Assembly: GCA_024643825.1 (NCBI GenBank)
Contig: JAHEME010000035.1
Coordinates: forward strand, 1-12,350
DNA length: 12,350 bases
Reading direction: 5' to 3'
DNA from: Chloroflexota bacterium
GTDB taxonomy: Bacteria > Chloroflexota > Anaerolineae > Aggregatilineales > UBA3940
The translations under genes were made by a program, and so were the position numbers. Under the pieces are notes generated by a model that saw only the letters and a program-made list of their open reading frames with translations, searched no databases and had not been told where the DNA came from. Shown here in pieces: positions 6,208 through 12,350 of the stretch (positions are counted from its first letter, which is position 1; every line of letters starts with the position of its first letter).

Positions 6208-8126
6208 TGAGAAAATTCATTCTCCGAGCATCGGTTATTCTGATAGTCCTGATCAGTTCGGCCTGCCGTCCACCATCCCCTGTCACAGAGAGTGCTGTTC
6301 GTGCCACAGTATCCCCGAATCCCGTGTCACAAAACTCGCCGATTCCACTCCCTTCCGCGACTCCGACACCCCTCCCCCCATCACGCGTGGTGATCGTCAG
6401 TATGGAGGGGGGGCGCGCCGATTGGCTGGCAAACTGGGCTAACGATGGAACCATGCCTACGCTCGCAGCCCTGCGTGATTCTGGAGCCTGGGGCACGGTC
6501 ACTTCCGTAAATCCGCCTACCTCAGCGGTGATGCACGCCAGCCTCGCCACAGGCGCATTTCCAGCACGGACGAGCATTGTGGGAGATCGCGTACATCGTC
6601 CCGAAGACGGATTCTATTGGTACACGCCCGGCTTCGATCTTCCCCTTGAGGCGGAACCCGTTTGGGCATCCGCAAAAAACGCAGGGATGACCACAGCAGC
6701 CTTGTTTTGGCCCGGTTTACTGGCTGAATCACCCAACCAACTCCCCGATTATGCCGTTGGATATGGGGAACGAATCGCGTACTCGAAAGTCTACGATCTT
6801 TCCCTTGTGACGGGAATCCGCTGGGCCGGCTCACCCGTATCATTTAGCCCGTCCAAAGAGTCTCACTTTCAAATTATTGGCTTGGACGATTCTGTCCTCG
6901 CCACCATCTACATTCTCGCAATGGATACCACGGATGACTCGGTGGCAGATTACGATACCATTGCTTTGAGCGTAGGAGATCGCGCCATTGATGCTTCTGA
7001 TACGATCATCACCTCAGCAGGAGATTGGGAATCGATAACCCTGGATGCCACTGCTGGGATCGGTGGCGATTTTCTGCTCACAGGCTCCGCAGCTACAACC
7101 ATCACCCTCTTTCAGAGTGGAATCTACCGTCTCACTGCTGCCCCAGTGGATTTCCAGGAGAGGCTAATTGAGCAATTTGGCTTCTTTGCCCCTCCCCCGG
7201 ATTACTTCGCTCTGGAACACGGCTGGATCACGGAAGATCACTATATGCAGATGGTACGCCGCCAATCGGATTGGATGATGGATGTGACCCTCTGGGTTAA
7301 TCAGACCTACCAGCCCGATCTTTTATTCACTATGCAGAGTCCCATCAGCCAGGCCGCCAATCAGTTCTTGCTGGTTGATGAGCGACAATCCGGCTATTCA
7401 CCAGAGCGTGATGCGCGGTATGAACACTACCTGAATGAAGCAGCAGCGCAATTGGATCACGCACTCCTGCGTCTCACCGAATCCCCATCATCCGAACCTA
7501 CGGCGCTGCTGCTGGTTGGAACTTCTCCGGTAGCTCCAATCCATACACAGGTCAATCTGAACAAAGTCCTTGCCGATGCGGGACTGTTACGGCTGGGGCG
7601 CAATGGATTTGTCGTAGTTCAGGCATCGAAGGCTATCGCATTCGCATCCAGCGGATCAGGCTATGTCTACCTCAATCTGGTGGGGCGAGAGGGTACAGGA
7701 ATCGTCCAGCCTGATGAGGCCACGTTGCTGGAAGATCAGATCGTTGAATTATTCTCAGACCTAACAGATCCAGACACAGGAGAATCCATCTTTGCACAGG
7801 TAGTACGTCGTGATGAGTTGACAGCGATGGGGCTGGACGGCCCCTATACGGGAGATGTTTTCTTGCAGGCTAATCAGGGATACGTACTCAGCGATGATCG
7901 CACAGCATCCATCGTATTCGAGCCGACGATCTATTATGGGCAGAGTGGCTACGATCCTGCTTTGCCAGAGATGCAGACAGCCCTGCTCATTGCATCTCCT
8001 GGAATCGCACCGTATACGATCATAGATTCGAGCCGGATTATTGACGTGATCCCCACAGTGATGGAAATGCTGGATTTGCTATTTCGCGCAGCGGAGGGGA
8101 AACCAATTCCCGGCCTGATCCCCTGA
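6204..8126 (+). CDS. Lipoprotein with alkaline-phosphatase/phosphodiesterase fold, probably a pseudoenzyme
   Basis: 640 residues. The N-terminus is a lipoprotein-like signal (hydrophobic to ISSAC, Cys21), then a Pro/Ser/Thr-rich linker to about residue 60. From there it follows the type I phosphodiesterase/nucleotide pyrophosphatase layout: VVIVSMEGGRADW, MHASLATGAFP, PDLLFTMQ, APIHTQVNLNKVLADAGL, YDPALPEM, and RIIDVIPTVMEML near the end. The metal and nucleophile positions do not match active members: first Asp is Glu68, the nucleophile Thr position is Ser107, the DxxxH pair is Ser382/Asn386, the SDHGM stretch reads GTSPV (439-443), and the GxHGY His is Ser581. The fold is thus kept while all expected zinc ligands are replaced. 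It may bind a ligand or scaffold a complex outside the cell rather than hydrolyse phosphodiesters. Start is ATG 6204 or the adjacent ATG 6207, overlapping the ComEA-like stop. Fold assignment is confident; loss of catalysis is inferred from remembered family motifs. Confidence 0.85.
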   Translation: MMRKFILRASVILIVLISSACRPPSPVTESAVRATVSPNPVSQNSPIPLPSATPTPLPPSRVVIVSMEGGRADWLANWANDGTMPTLAALRDSGAWGTVTSVNPPTSAVMHASLATGAFPARTSIVGDRVHRPEDGFYWYTPGFDLPLEAEPVWASAKNAGMTTAALFWPGLLAESPNQLPDYAVGYGERIAYSKVYDLSLVTGIRWAGSPVSFSPSKESHFQIIGLDDSVLATIYILAMDTTDDSVADYDTIALSVGDRAIDASDTIITSAGDWESITLDATAGIGGDFLLTGSAATTITLFQSGIYRLTAAPVDFQERLIEQFGFFAPPPDYFALEHGWITEDHYMQMVRRQSDWMMDVTLWVNQTYQPDLLFTMQSPISQAANQFLLVDERQSGYSPERDARYEHYLNEAAAQLDHALLRLTESPSSEPTALLLVGTSPVAPIHTQVNLNKVLADAGLLRLGRNGFVVVQASKAIAFASSGSGYVYLNLVGREGTGIVQPDEATLLEDQIVELFSDLTDPDTGESIFAQVVRRDELTAMGLDGPYTGDVFLQANQGYVLSDDRTASIVFEPTIYYGQSGYDPALPEMQTALLIASPGIAPYTIIDSSRIIDVIPTVMEMLDLLFRAAEGKPIPGLIP

Positions 8127-8151
8127 AGTCAATTTCTGATCCGATTATCGT

Positions 8152-8235
8152 ATGAAGAGGTTTTGTCAGAAGATTGGAGATACACGATATGGATGTTTGG
8201 GTAAGACTGCTCTGCATGCTACACTCGTGGCATGA
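8152..8235 (+). other. Possible 27-codon upstream ORF ending in ATGA at the methyltransferase start
   Basis: ATG 8152 opens a 27-residue frame (MKRFCQKIGDTRYG and on) whose TGA (8233-8235) overlaps the methyltransferase ATG at 8232 as ATGA, the geometry of translational coupling. No Shine-Dalgarno precedes it, and the predicted methyltransferase promoter lies inside it. It could be chance; recorded because the region is otherwise gene-free. Confidence 0.15.
8197..8225 (+). promoter_or_regulatory. Promoter of the RNA methyltransferase, implying a leaderless mRNA
   Basis: TTGGGT (8197-8202) and TACACT (8220-8225) are exactly 17 bases apart, and TG at 8217-8218 makes an extended -10 (TGCTACACT). 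Six bases later comes the ATG at 8232, so transcription would start at the start codon. No Shine-Dalgarno exists in that spacer. Confidence 0.5.
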
Positions 8236-9017
8236 TCACAAGTTCCGATAATGACCGTATCAAACGTGTTCGTGCACTACAATCGCGCAGCCGCACGAGG
8301 CATAAAGAAGAGCGATTCATAATCGAAGGCCCGAAACTCCTGTCTGAAGCGATGCAGGCAGGCGTAGCCTTGGAAGAAGTATTCTATACAGAATCCTTTG
8401 CGGCCCAGCCTGATGGATTGTCCGTGATCGATTCAGTCAGCGCATCCGGGGCGGCGCTGATGGGCGTCGATGAAACGATCATGTACTCGATCAGCGATAC
8501 CGCGACTCCACAGGGCATCCTCGCGGTTCTCCCCACCCTGAAGTTGGAGCCACCAGAACCCCTCGACTTCGCCCTTGTCATTGATGGGGTTTCTGATCCC
8601 GGCAACATGGGCACGATCATGCGGACAGCAGTGGCAGCAGCCGTCCCCATGATGATCGTCACCGCAGGCACGGTCGATCTGACGAATCCAAAGGTGATTC
8701 GGAGTGGAATGGGAGCGCATTTCCACCTCCCTGTAAAATATCTGAGTTGGGAAGGGATCGCCAACCTGCTCTCCGGTCATGCGATCTTCCTTGCCGAGAC
8801 GGGCGGGGGTGCTCCCTACTTTTCTGTAGACTGGACTCAACCATGTGCGCTCATTGTCAGCGAAGAAGCGCATGGGGCCAGCCCGGATGCGACCCGAATT
8901 GCCCATGCCCGTCTGACCATCCCAATGCCAGGTGGCATGGAATCGCTCAATGTGGCAATGGCGACGAGCATTCTGCTCTTTGAACGGGTCCGCCAGACCT
9001 ATGATGCAGGGAACTGA
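8232..9017 (+). CDS. TrmH/SpoU-family RNA 2'-O-methyltransferase (SPOUT superfamily)
   Basis: 261 residues, the normal length for RlmB/TsnR-like proteins with an N-terminal substrate-binding domain. It would transfer methyl from S-adenosylmethionine to a ribose 2'-hydroxyl in rRNA or tRNA in the cytosol; the target nucleotide cannot be told. The N-terminus (MITSSDNDRIKRVRAL, then FIIEGPKLLSEA at about 35-46) is the family's substrate-binding domain, which fixes the start at 8232. Trefoil-knot motif 1 is DGVSDPGNMGTIMRTA (118-133, with Asn125 and Arg131). Motif 2 is LIVSEEAHGAS (207-217), where the usual Gly is Ser210. Motif 3 is IPMPGGMESLNVAMA (230-244, with Ser238 and Asn240). It is followed 33 bases later by modA on the same strand with no terminator seen, so read-through into modA is possible. 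Confidence 0.94.
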   Translation: MITSSDNDRIKRVRALQSRSRTRHKEERFIIEGPKLLSEAMQAGVALEEVFYTESFAAQPDGLSVIDSVSASGAALMGVDETIMYSISDTATPQGILAVLPTLKLEPPEPLDFALVIDGVSDPGNMGTIMRTAVAAAVPMMIVTAGTVDLTNPKVIRSGMGAHFHLPVKYLSWEGIANLLSGHAIFLAETGGGAPYFSVDWTQPCALIVSEEAHGASPDATRIAHARLTIPMPGGMESLNVAMATSILLFERVRQTYDAGN

Positions 9018-9050
9018 ACGAGGGCGGGCAAGAGCCGGATCTCCCATAGC

Positions 9051-9857
9051 ATGAGTACGATCTTACGAAGCAAGCTGCTGGTCTGTTGTCTCCTGATCCT
9101 TCTGGTTCTCGCAGGATGCGCTTCCCTGCAAGAAGAGGCGACCCTCACGGTTTTTGCTGCCTCGTCACTTACCGATGCGTTTGATGAACTCGGGGCCGCC
9201 TTTGAGGAGGTGCATCCCGGTGTGCAAGTAGTTAGCAACTATGGGGGATCTTCCCAGCTTGCTACACAGATACTGGAAGGCGCACGCGCGGATGTTTTTG
9301 CCAGCGCCAATGAAGCCCAAATGCAGCGTCTTATGGATGCCAACCTGCTGGAAGGTTCCCCGGAGTTGTTTGCTAGGAACTATCTCGTGATCATCGTTCC
9401 TGCCTCGAATCCGGCAGAGATCACATCGCTGGAAGATTTGGGTAAGCCGGGCGTGAGGTTCTTATTGGCCGTGCCTGGAGTGCCAGTGCGCGACTACGCA
9501 GATCGAGTCATTGGCTCACTGGATCAAGACCCGTCCACCAGTACATTTCACGCCGATCAAGTCTATGCGAATTTGGTCTCGGAGGAAGACAATGTGCGTC
9601 AGGTAGCCGCAAAGGTCGCGCTTGGCGAAGCAGATGCCGGGATTGTATATTCCTCCGATGTCACTCCCGATCTGGCTCCCAACGTGAAACGCATCGAAAT
9701 TTCTGCATCGCGCAATATGGTTGCTAGTTATCCCATTGGGCGGCTTGCTGGCTCGGCTCATCTCACCATCGCGCAGGAATACATCACCTTTGTCCTCAGT
9801 GAGCAGGGGCAGGCCATTCTTGCACATTGGGGCTTTGATCCCTCCTCCATTGACTGA
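9051..9857 (+). CDS. modA: Molybdate (or tungstate) ABC transporter substrate-binding lipoprotein
   Basis: 268 residues. A basic tail and hydrophobic stretch lead to the lipobox LAGC (Cys23), so the mature protein is lipid-anchored outside the membrane. The mature domain begins with TLTVFAASSLTDAF (31-44) and continues with SNYGGSSQLATQI, ADVFASANEAQM, the VPVRDYADRV stretch, NVRQVAAKVALGEADAGIVY and the C-terminal SEQGQAILAHWGF. This is the ModA family pattern, in which serines of the ASS and GSS motifs contact the oxyanion. It delivers MoO4 or WO4 to a ModB permease, encoded directly downstream. The Shine-Dalgarno is weak (GGAT about 10 bases before the ATG). Tungstate versus molybdate preference cannot be told from sequence alone. 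Confidence 0.94.
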   Translation: MSTILRSKLLVCCLLILLVLAGCASLQEEATLTVFAASSLTDAFDELGAAFEEVHPGVQVVSNYGGSSQLATQILEGARADVFASANEAQMQRLMDANLLEGSPELFARNYLVIIVPASNPAEITSLEDLGKPGVRFLLAVPGVPVRDYADRVIGSLDQDPSTSTFHADQVYANLVSEEDNVRQVAAKVALGEADAGIVYSSDVTPDLAPNVKRIEISASRNMVASYPIGRLAGSAHLTIAQEYITFVLSEQGQAILAHWGFDPSSID

Positions 9858-10707
9858 GCGATCACCTTCACGTAGCCCGTATCCTCCTGAAACAGGCTCT
9901 CTCCCCTGGTTCATGAGTGTGTTAGCAGCCGGTATGCTGCTATTGCTTGGCATCCCTATCATCGCGTTGCTGTTGCGTACACTCAGTGTGAGTGTTGAAC
10001 AACCTCTGATGATGTTTAGCCAACCCGTGATCGCTGCGGCAGTACTGAGTCTGGGTACGACAGCAATCAGCGTCTTATTCATCATCCTGTTGGGAACTCC
10101 TGCGGCTTATGTTTTCGCGCGGTATGAATTTCCGTTCAAATCCATTCTCAATCTTTTGATCGAGCTTCCCATTGTGATGCCTCCTGTGGTTGCTGGGCTG
10201 GCTCTCCTGATCGCCTTTGGGAGGCGAGGGCTATTAGGGCCTCCGCTAGCCGTTCTCGGCATTGAGCTTCCATTTTCTACCGCGGCGGTTGTGATTGCCC
10301 AGGTCTTTGTCGCATCGCCATTCTATATTCGCGCGGCACAGGCACGTTTTGCTTCAATGCCGCGTGAGCTTGAAGAGGCAGCCAGCATTGACGGGGCGGG
10401 AAGCTGGCGGATTCTGACAGATGTTTTTCTTCCCCTGAGTTGGCCGTCACTATTGATTGGACTTGTATTAAGTTGGTCTCGTGCGTTGGGCGAATTTGGC
10501 GCTACGATCCTCTTTGCGGGGAATCTGCCGGGGCGAACACAGACGATGCCGCTTCTGGTCTATGGCGCTTTGGAGCGCGATATTCATGCAGCGATGTGGG
10601 TAGCTATCGTGCTCATTGGGCTTGCGGTTGGCGCTCTTGTGATTACCCGGCTCCTTGCACGTGCTCTCAGCAACAGCAAGGATGGCGATCTTCTATCTAC
10701 GTATTGA
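9850..10707 (+). CDS. modB: Molybdate ABC transporter permease
   Basis: About 285 residues from TTG 9850, or 264 from ATG 9913; the start is unsettled because neither has a Shine-Dalgarno. TTG 9850 overlaps the end of modA by 8 bases and adds an Arg-containing cytoplasmic tail plus SLPWF, which suits the first membrane segment; ATG 9913 begins directly in it. About six hydrophobic segments follow. The cytoplasmic EAA loop for docking the ATPase is clear: EEAASIDGAGSWRILTDVFLPL at about residues 175-196 of the longer form, after IRAAQARFASMP. GEFGATILFAGNLPGRTQTMPL is a ModB/CysTW-type signature. It forms the membrane channel for the ModA-bound oxyanion. No modC ATPase gene follows: the next gene is convergent 53 bases downstream. 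Confidence 0.92.
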   Translation: MTERSPSRSPYPPETGSLPWFMSVLAAGMLLLLGIPIIALLLRTLSVSVEQPLMMFSQPVIAAAVLSLGTTAISVLFIILLGTPAAYVFARYEFPFKSILNLLIELPIVMPPVVAGLALLIAFGRRGLLGPPLAVLGIELPFSTAAVVIAQVFVASPFYIRAAQARFASMPRELEEAASIDGAGSWRILTDVFLPLSWPSLLIGLVLSWSRALGEFGATILFAGNLPGRTQTMPLLVYGALERDIHAAMWVAIVLIGLAVGALVITRLLARALSNSKDGDLLSTY

Positions 10708-10760
10708 GATGCTGAGTCTTGTACTCGATACGTGTGACTCTGCCATCGGGAATTTACTCC

Positions 10761-12350
10761 TCATTCTTGGGGGGAATCCTCTTCGTCTGGTTCAGTAGAA
10801 TACCATCCTGGGATCGACGGCTCCTCCCCTGCTATGCGCCGCATTCGCAGCGTCATCGCTCCTATCCCTGCGGCTACAAGCAATGTAACCACCATGCCCA
10901 GAGGGATGACCGGGTTCTGTCGGATACGATCAATGAATACCGGAGGGGCAGGTGGCAGACCATTGGGGAAGAATCCACTAACGGTTGTAAATGACCATTC
11001 AGGGCCTATCGTTCGCGCCCCTTGGTCATCTAGAGTATCCACATGCCAGTAGTACGTTCTCGAAGGAGCCAGTTGCCCAACATCAAGGGCTGGCCTGTCA
11101 TTCACCTGACCAACGAAGGGAGGTTCCTGTATAGCCCCCAGATAGACTTCGTAGGCAACAGGGCTGCAGGGATCAGGCGTTGGCCCCCAGTCCAGCACTA
11201 TGTCCAGCGGAACTTCAGTCGCGCCATTCAGCGGGAATGGATTCTGAGAGATCACGGGGGAGGAGAAAGGCAAGGCTGCATCAAATTGCAATCCAAATAA
11301 ATGCGCCCCTCCCCCAGCATAGAACGCGGAAGGGGCTGCTACAATGCTTGTGAGATATCCTCCCCGCCAGTGTCCATCTTTTGTAATGGCAGCCATGTCA
11401 CTGATATTGAGAACCTCAAGACCGCACAACCCATCCGCTACAGCTAATCGCGATTCCTGGATAGCTGTGCTATATGCCTCGCCAGGCGTATCTACAAAGC
11501 CAACCGGGATGGGGTGTTGCGGATCAGAGAGATCGAAAATCTGAACACCTTCTGCACCCAGAGCCAATACCGCCAGTGACCCATCCGGGCTGAGGCTGAC
11601 CCCCTTCGCTTCTCTCCCGACTGTTGGCAAGATTTCCAGAAGGTGTGGTGGTTCCTCTGCGCCCTCAATACTCAGAACATCAATTCCAGCATCCCAGCTT
11701 ACAAGCAGCGTGGATTCGTCAATAGCGAGCAGGCTCTGCACAAACTGCCCTGACGATGAGACATAGGTAAACAGGGCGTTTGGCTGCCCTGGGTTTGCCA
11801 CATCGACGACTTGAAGGCCGCCACGATGCAGGGCGAGAAAAGCGCGTGTGCCAATCTGCGTCGCATGGTCGATAGGGCTGGTAGTAAGATGCCCAAGCTC
11901 TGTCAACGTTGATCCGTTCCAGGCAGCCAGTGTCACCCCATTCTCCATGCTGATGTAGAGGCTCCCGTCTGAAGCGACATCGAGAGCACGCGCAGATGCG
12001 GTCAAGGGAAGGGTAGAAAGTGCTACCGGGAATTCCGGGATCGTAACGTCCCATACGGTGAGTTTATTGCCAGCCGCGAACAAAGTATTATTGAGGAGCA
12101 GTAGCGCATAGATTGGGTCAGCATCCACTGGGGTCTGTGACGATTGCGCCTGTAAATCGATCTGACTGAGACCTCCCTCTCCCAGAGCGATGTAGCCATA
12201 GCCATCAACGATGGCTGCCGATTCTGCGGGATAAGCAGTGTTGCGAAGATCGAGAGACCCGCGCCAGATCACACCTGTATCGAACTGCGAGAGATCATAG
12301 AATTCAACAGTCTCGCCGGGCGAAAATGCGGCAAGCAGTTCCCCCACAAA
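10761..12350 (-). CDS. Secreted beta-propeller (LVIVD-like) plus fibronectin-like domain, C-terminal membrane anchor; 5' end beyond the window
   Basis: The minus-strand frame is open to the right edge and ends at TGA 10761-10763. The GTG at 12347 is probably internal, so the N-terminus and signal peptide lie outside the window. Numbering from that codon: residues 1 to about 360 are repeats of 40-50 residues with LVIVD/propeller phrases such as LQVVDVANPGQPNAL, VSLSPDGSLAVLAL, VQIFDLSDPQHPIPVGF and LEVLNISDM. Residues 363-456 form an Ig/fibronectin-type domain ending RTYYWHVDTLDDQG and EWSFTT. A Pro-rich spacer, one membrane helix (about 479-500), RMRR, and an acidic 28-residue tail follow, giving an outside-facing protein with a cytoplasmic tail. 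The only two cysteines (308 and 394) flank the propeller-Fn3 junction. Ligand unknown; likely a surface adhesion or scaffold protein. Confidence 0.82.
   Translation of the reverse strand, partial: FVGELLAAFSPGETVEFYDLSQFDTGVIWRGSLDLRNTAYPAESAAIVDGYGYIALGEGGLSQIDLQAQSSQTPVDADPIYALLLLNNTLFAAGNKLTVWDVTIPEFPVALSTLPLTASARALDVASDGSLYISMENGVTLAAWNGSTLTELGHLTTSPIDHATQIGTRAFLALHRGGLQVVDVANPGQPNALFTYVSSSGQFVQSLLAIDESTLLVSWDAGIDVLSIEGAEEPPHLLEILPTVGREAKGVSLSPDGSLAVLALGAEGVQIFDLSDPQHPIPVGFVDTPGEAYSTAIQESRLAVADGLCGLEVLNISDMAAITKDGHWRGGYLTSIVAAPSAFYAGGGAHLFGLQFDAALPFSSPVISQNPFPLNGATEVPLDIVLDWGPTPDPCSPVAYEVYLGAIQEPPFVGQVNDRPALDVGQLAPSRTYYWHVDTLDDQGARTIGPEWSFTTVSGFFPNGLPPAPPVFIDRIRQNPVIPLGMVVTLLVAAGIGAMTLRMRRIAGEEPSIPGWYSTEPDEEDSPQE

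Noticed and set aside
8134..8167. TTCTGA/TCAGAA inverted repeat after the pseudo-phosphodiesterase gene as a terminator
   Set aside because: Six-bp arms with a loop of more than 20 bases and no T-run after it.
8974..9006. TTGAAC and TATGAT as a modA promoter inside the methyltransferase 3' end
   Set aside because: The elements are only 14 bases apart, too close for a normal sigma-70 promoter; modA may be transcribed by read-through.
8433..9047. 204-codon open frame on the minus strand
   Set aside because: Antisense to the RNA methyltransferase, whose three knot motifs are on the plus strand.
10713..10740. GAGTC/GACTC repeat between modB and the propeller gene as a terminator
   Set aside because: Five-bp stem, long loop and no T-tract on either strand.
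12345..12347. GTG as the start of the propeller protein
   Set aside because: It lies three bases from the edge, the frame stays open, and no signal peptide follows although the protein has an exported architecture.

Overview
The window is an ordinary-looking chromosomal segment of a bacterium with moderately high GC (judged by eye, not counted). The gene mix suggests Chloroflexota (Anaerolineae-like): large flavoproteins of the COG3349 type, a membrane-anchored SLBB plus helix-hairpin-helix protein, lipoproteins of the alkaline-phosphatase superfamily, ModA/ModB with a weak start context, and a C-terminally anchored beta-propeller. This placement is an inference from gene content; no rRNA or other phylogenetic marker is present. 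There is no tRNA, rRNA, CRISPR array or insertion sequence.

Layout. (1) Positions 2-3732 hold two tandem, overlapping, paralogous FAD-dependent oxidoreductases of the phytoene-desaturase/amine-oxidase type. The first lacks its N-terminus because the window starts inside it. A short terminator-like hairpin closes the unit. (2) Positions 3796-4957 hold a single wecB (UDP-GlcNAc 2-epimerase) with a recognisable promoter. A perfect 12-bp inverted repeat there runs through the ribosome binding site to the first base of the start codon. (3) tsaE (tRNA t6A biosynthesis ATPase) lies on the minus strand, convergent with wecB and divergent from the next operon. Its extended -10 element sits 7 nt before the ATG, which implies a leaderless mRNA. 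(4) A two-gene operon follows: a ComEA-like SLBB/HhH membrane protein overlapping by ATGA with a 640-aa lipoprotein. The lipoprotein has the alkaline-phosphatase/phosphodiesterase fold, but every expected metal ligand appears to be substituted. (5) A TrmH/SpoU-family RNA methyltransferase comes next, again with a promoter suggesting a leaderless start. (6) modA and modB follow on the same strand, without modC. (7) A large secreted beta-propeller/fibronectin-like membrane protein lies on the minus strand and runs off the right edge.

How they work together. Most genes are independent housekeeping or surface functions: sugar-nucleotide supply for envelope glycans, tRNA and rRNA modification, and molybdate uptake. 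The unusual items are the apparent pseudo-phosphodiesterase coupled to a ComEA-like protein, the start-codon-overlapping inverted repeats at wecB and comEA, and the paralogous flavoprotein pair in which the second copy has lost the usual Gly-Asp-Trp FAD motif. No stretch longer than about 125 bases lacks a gene. No clearly new multi-gene defence or mobile system is visible.
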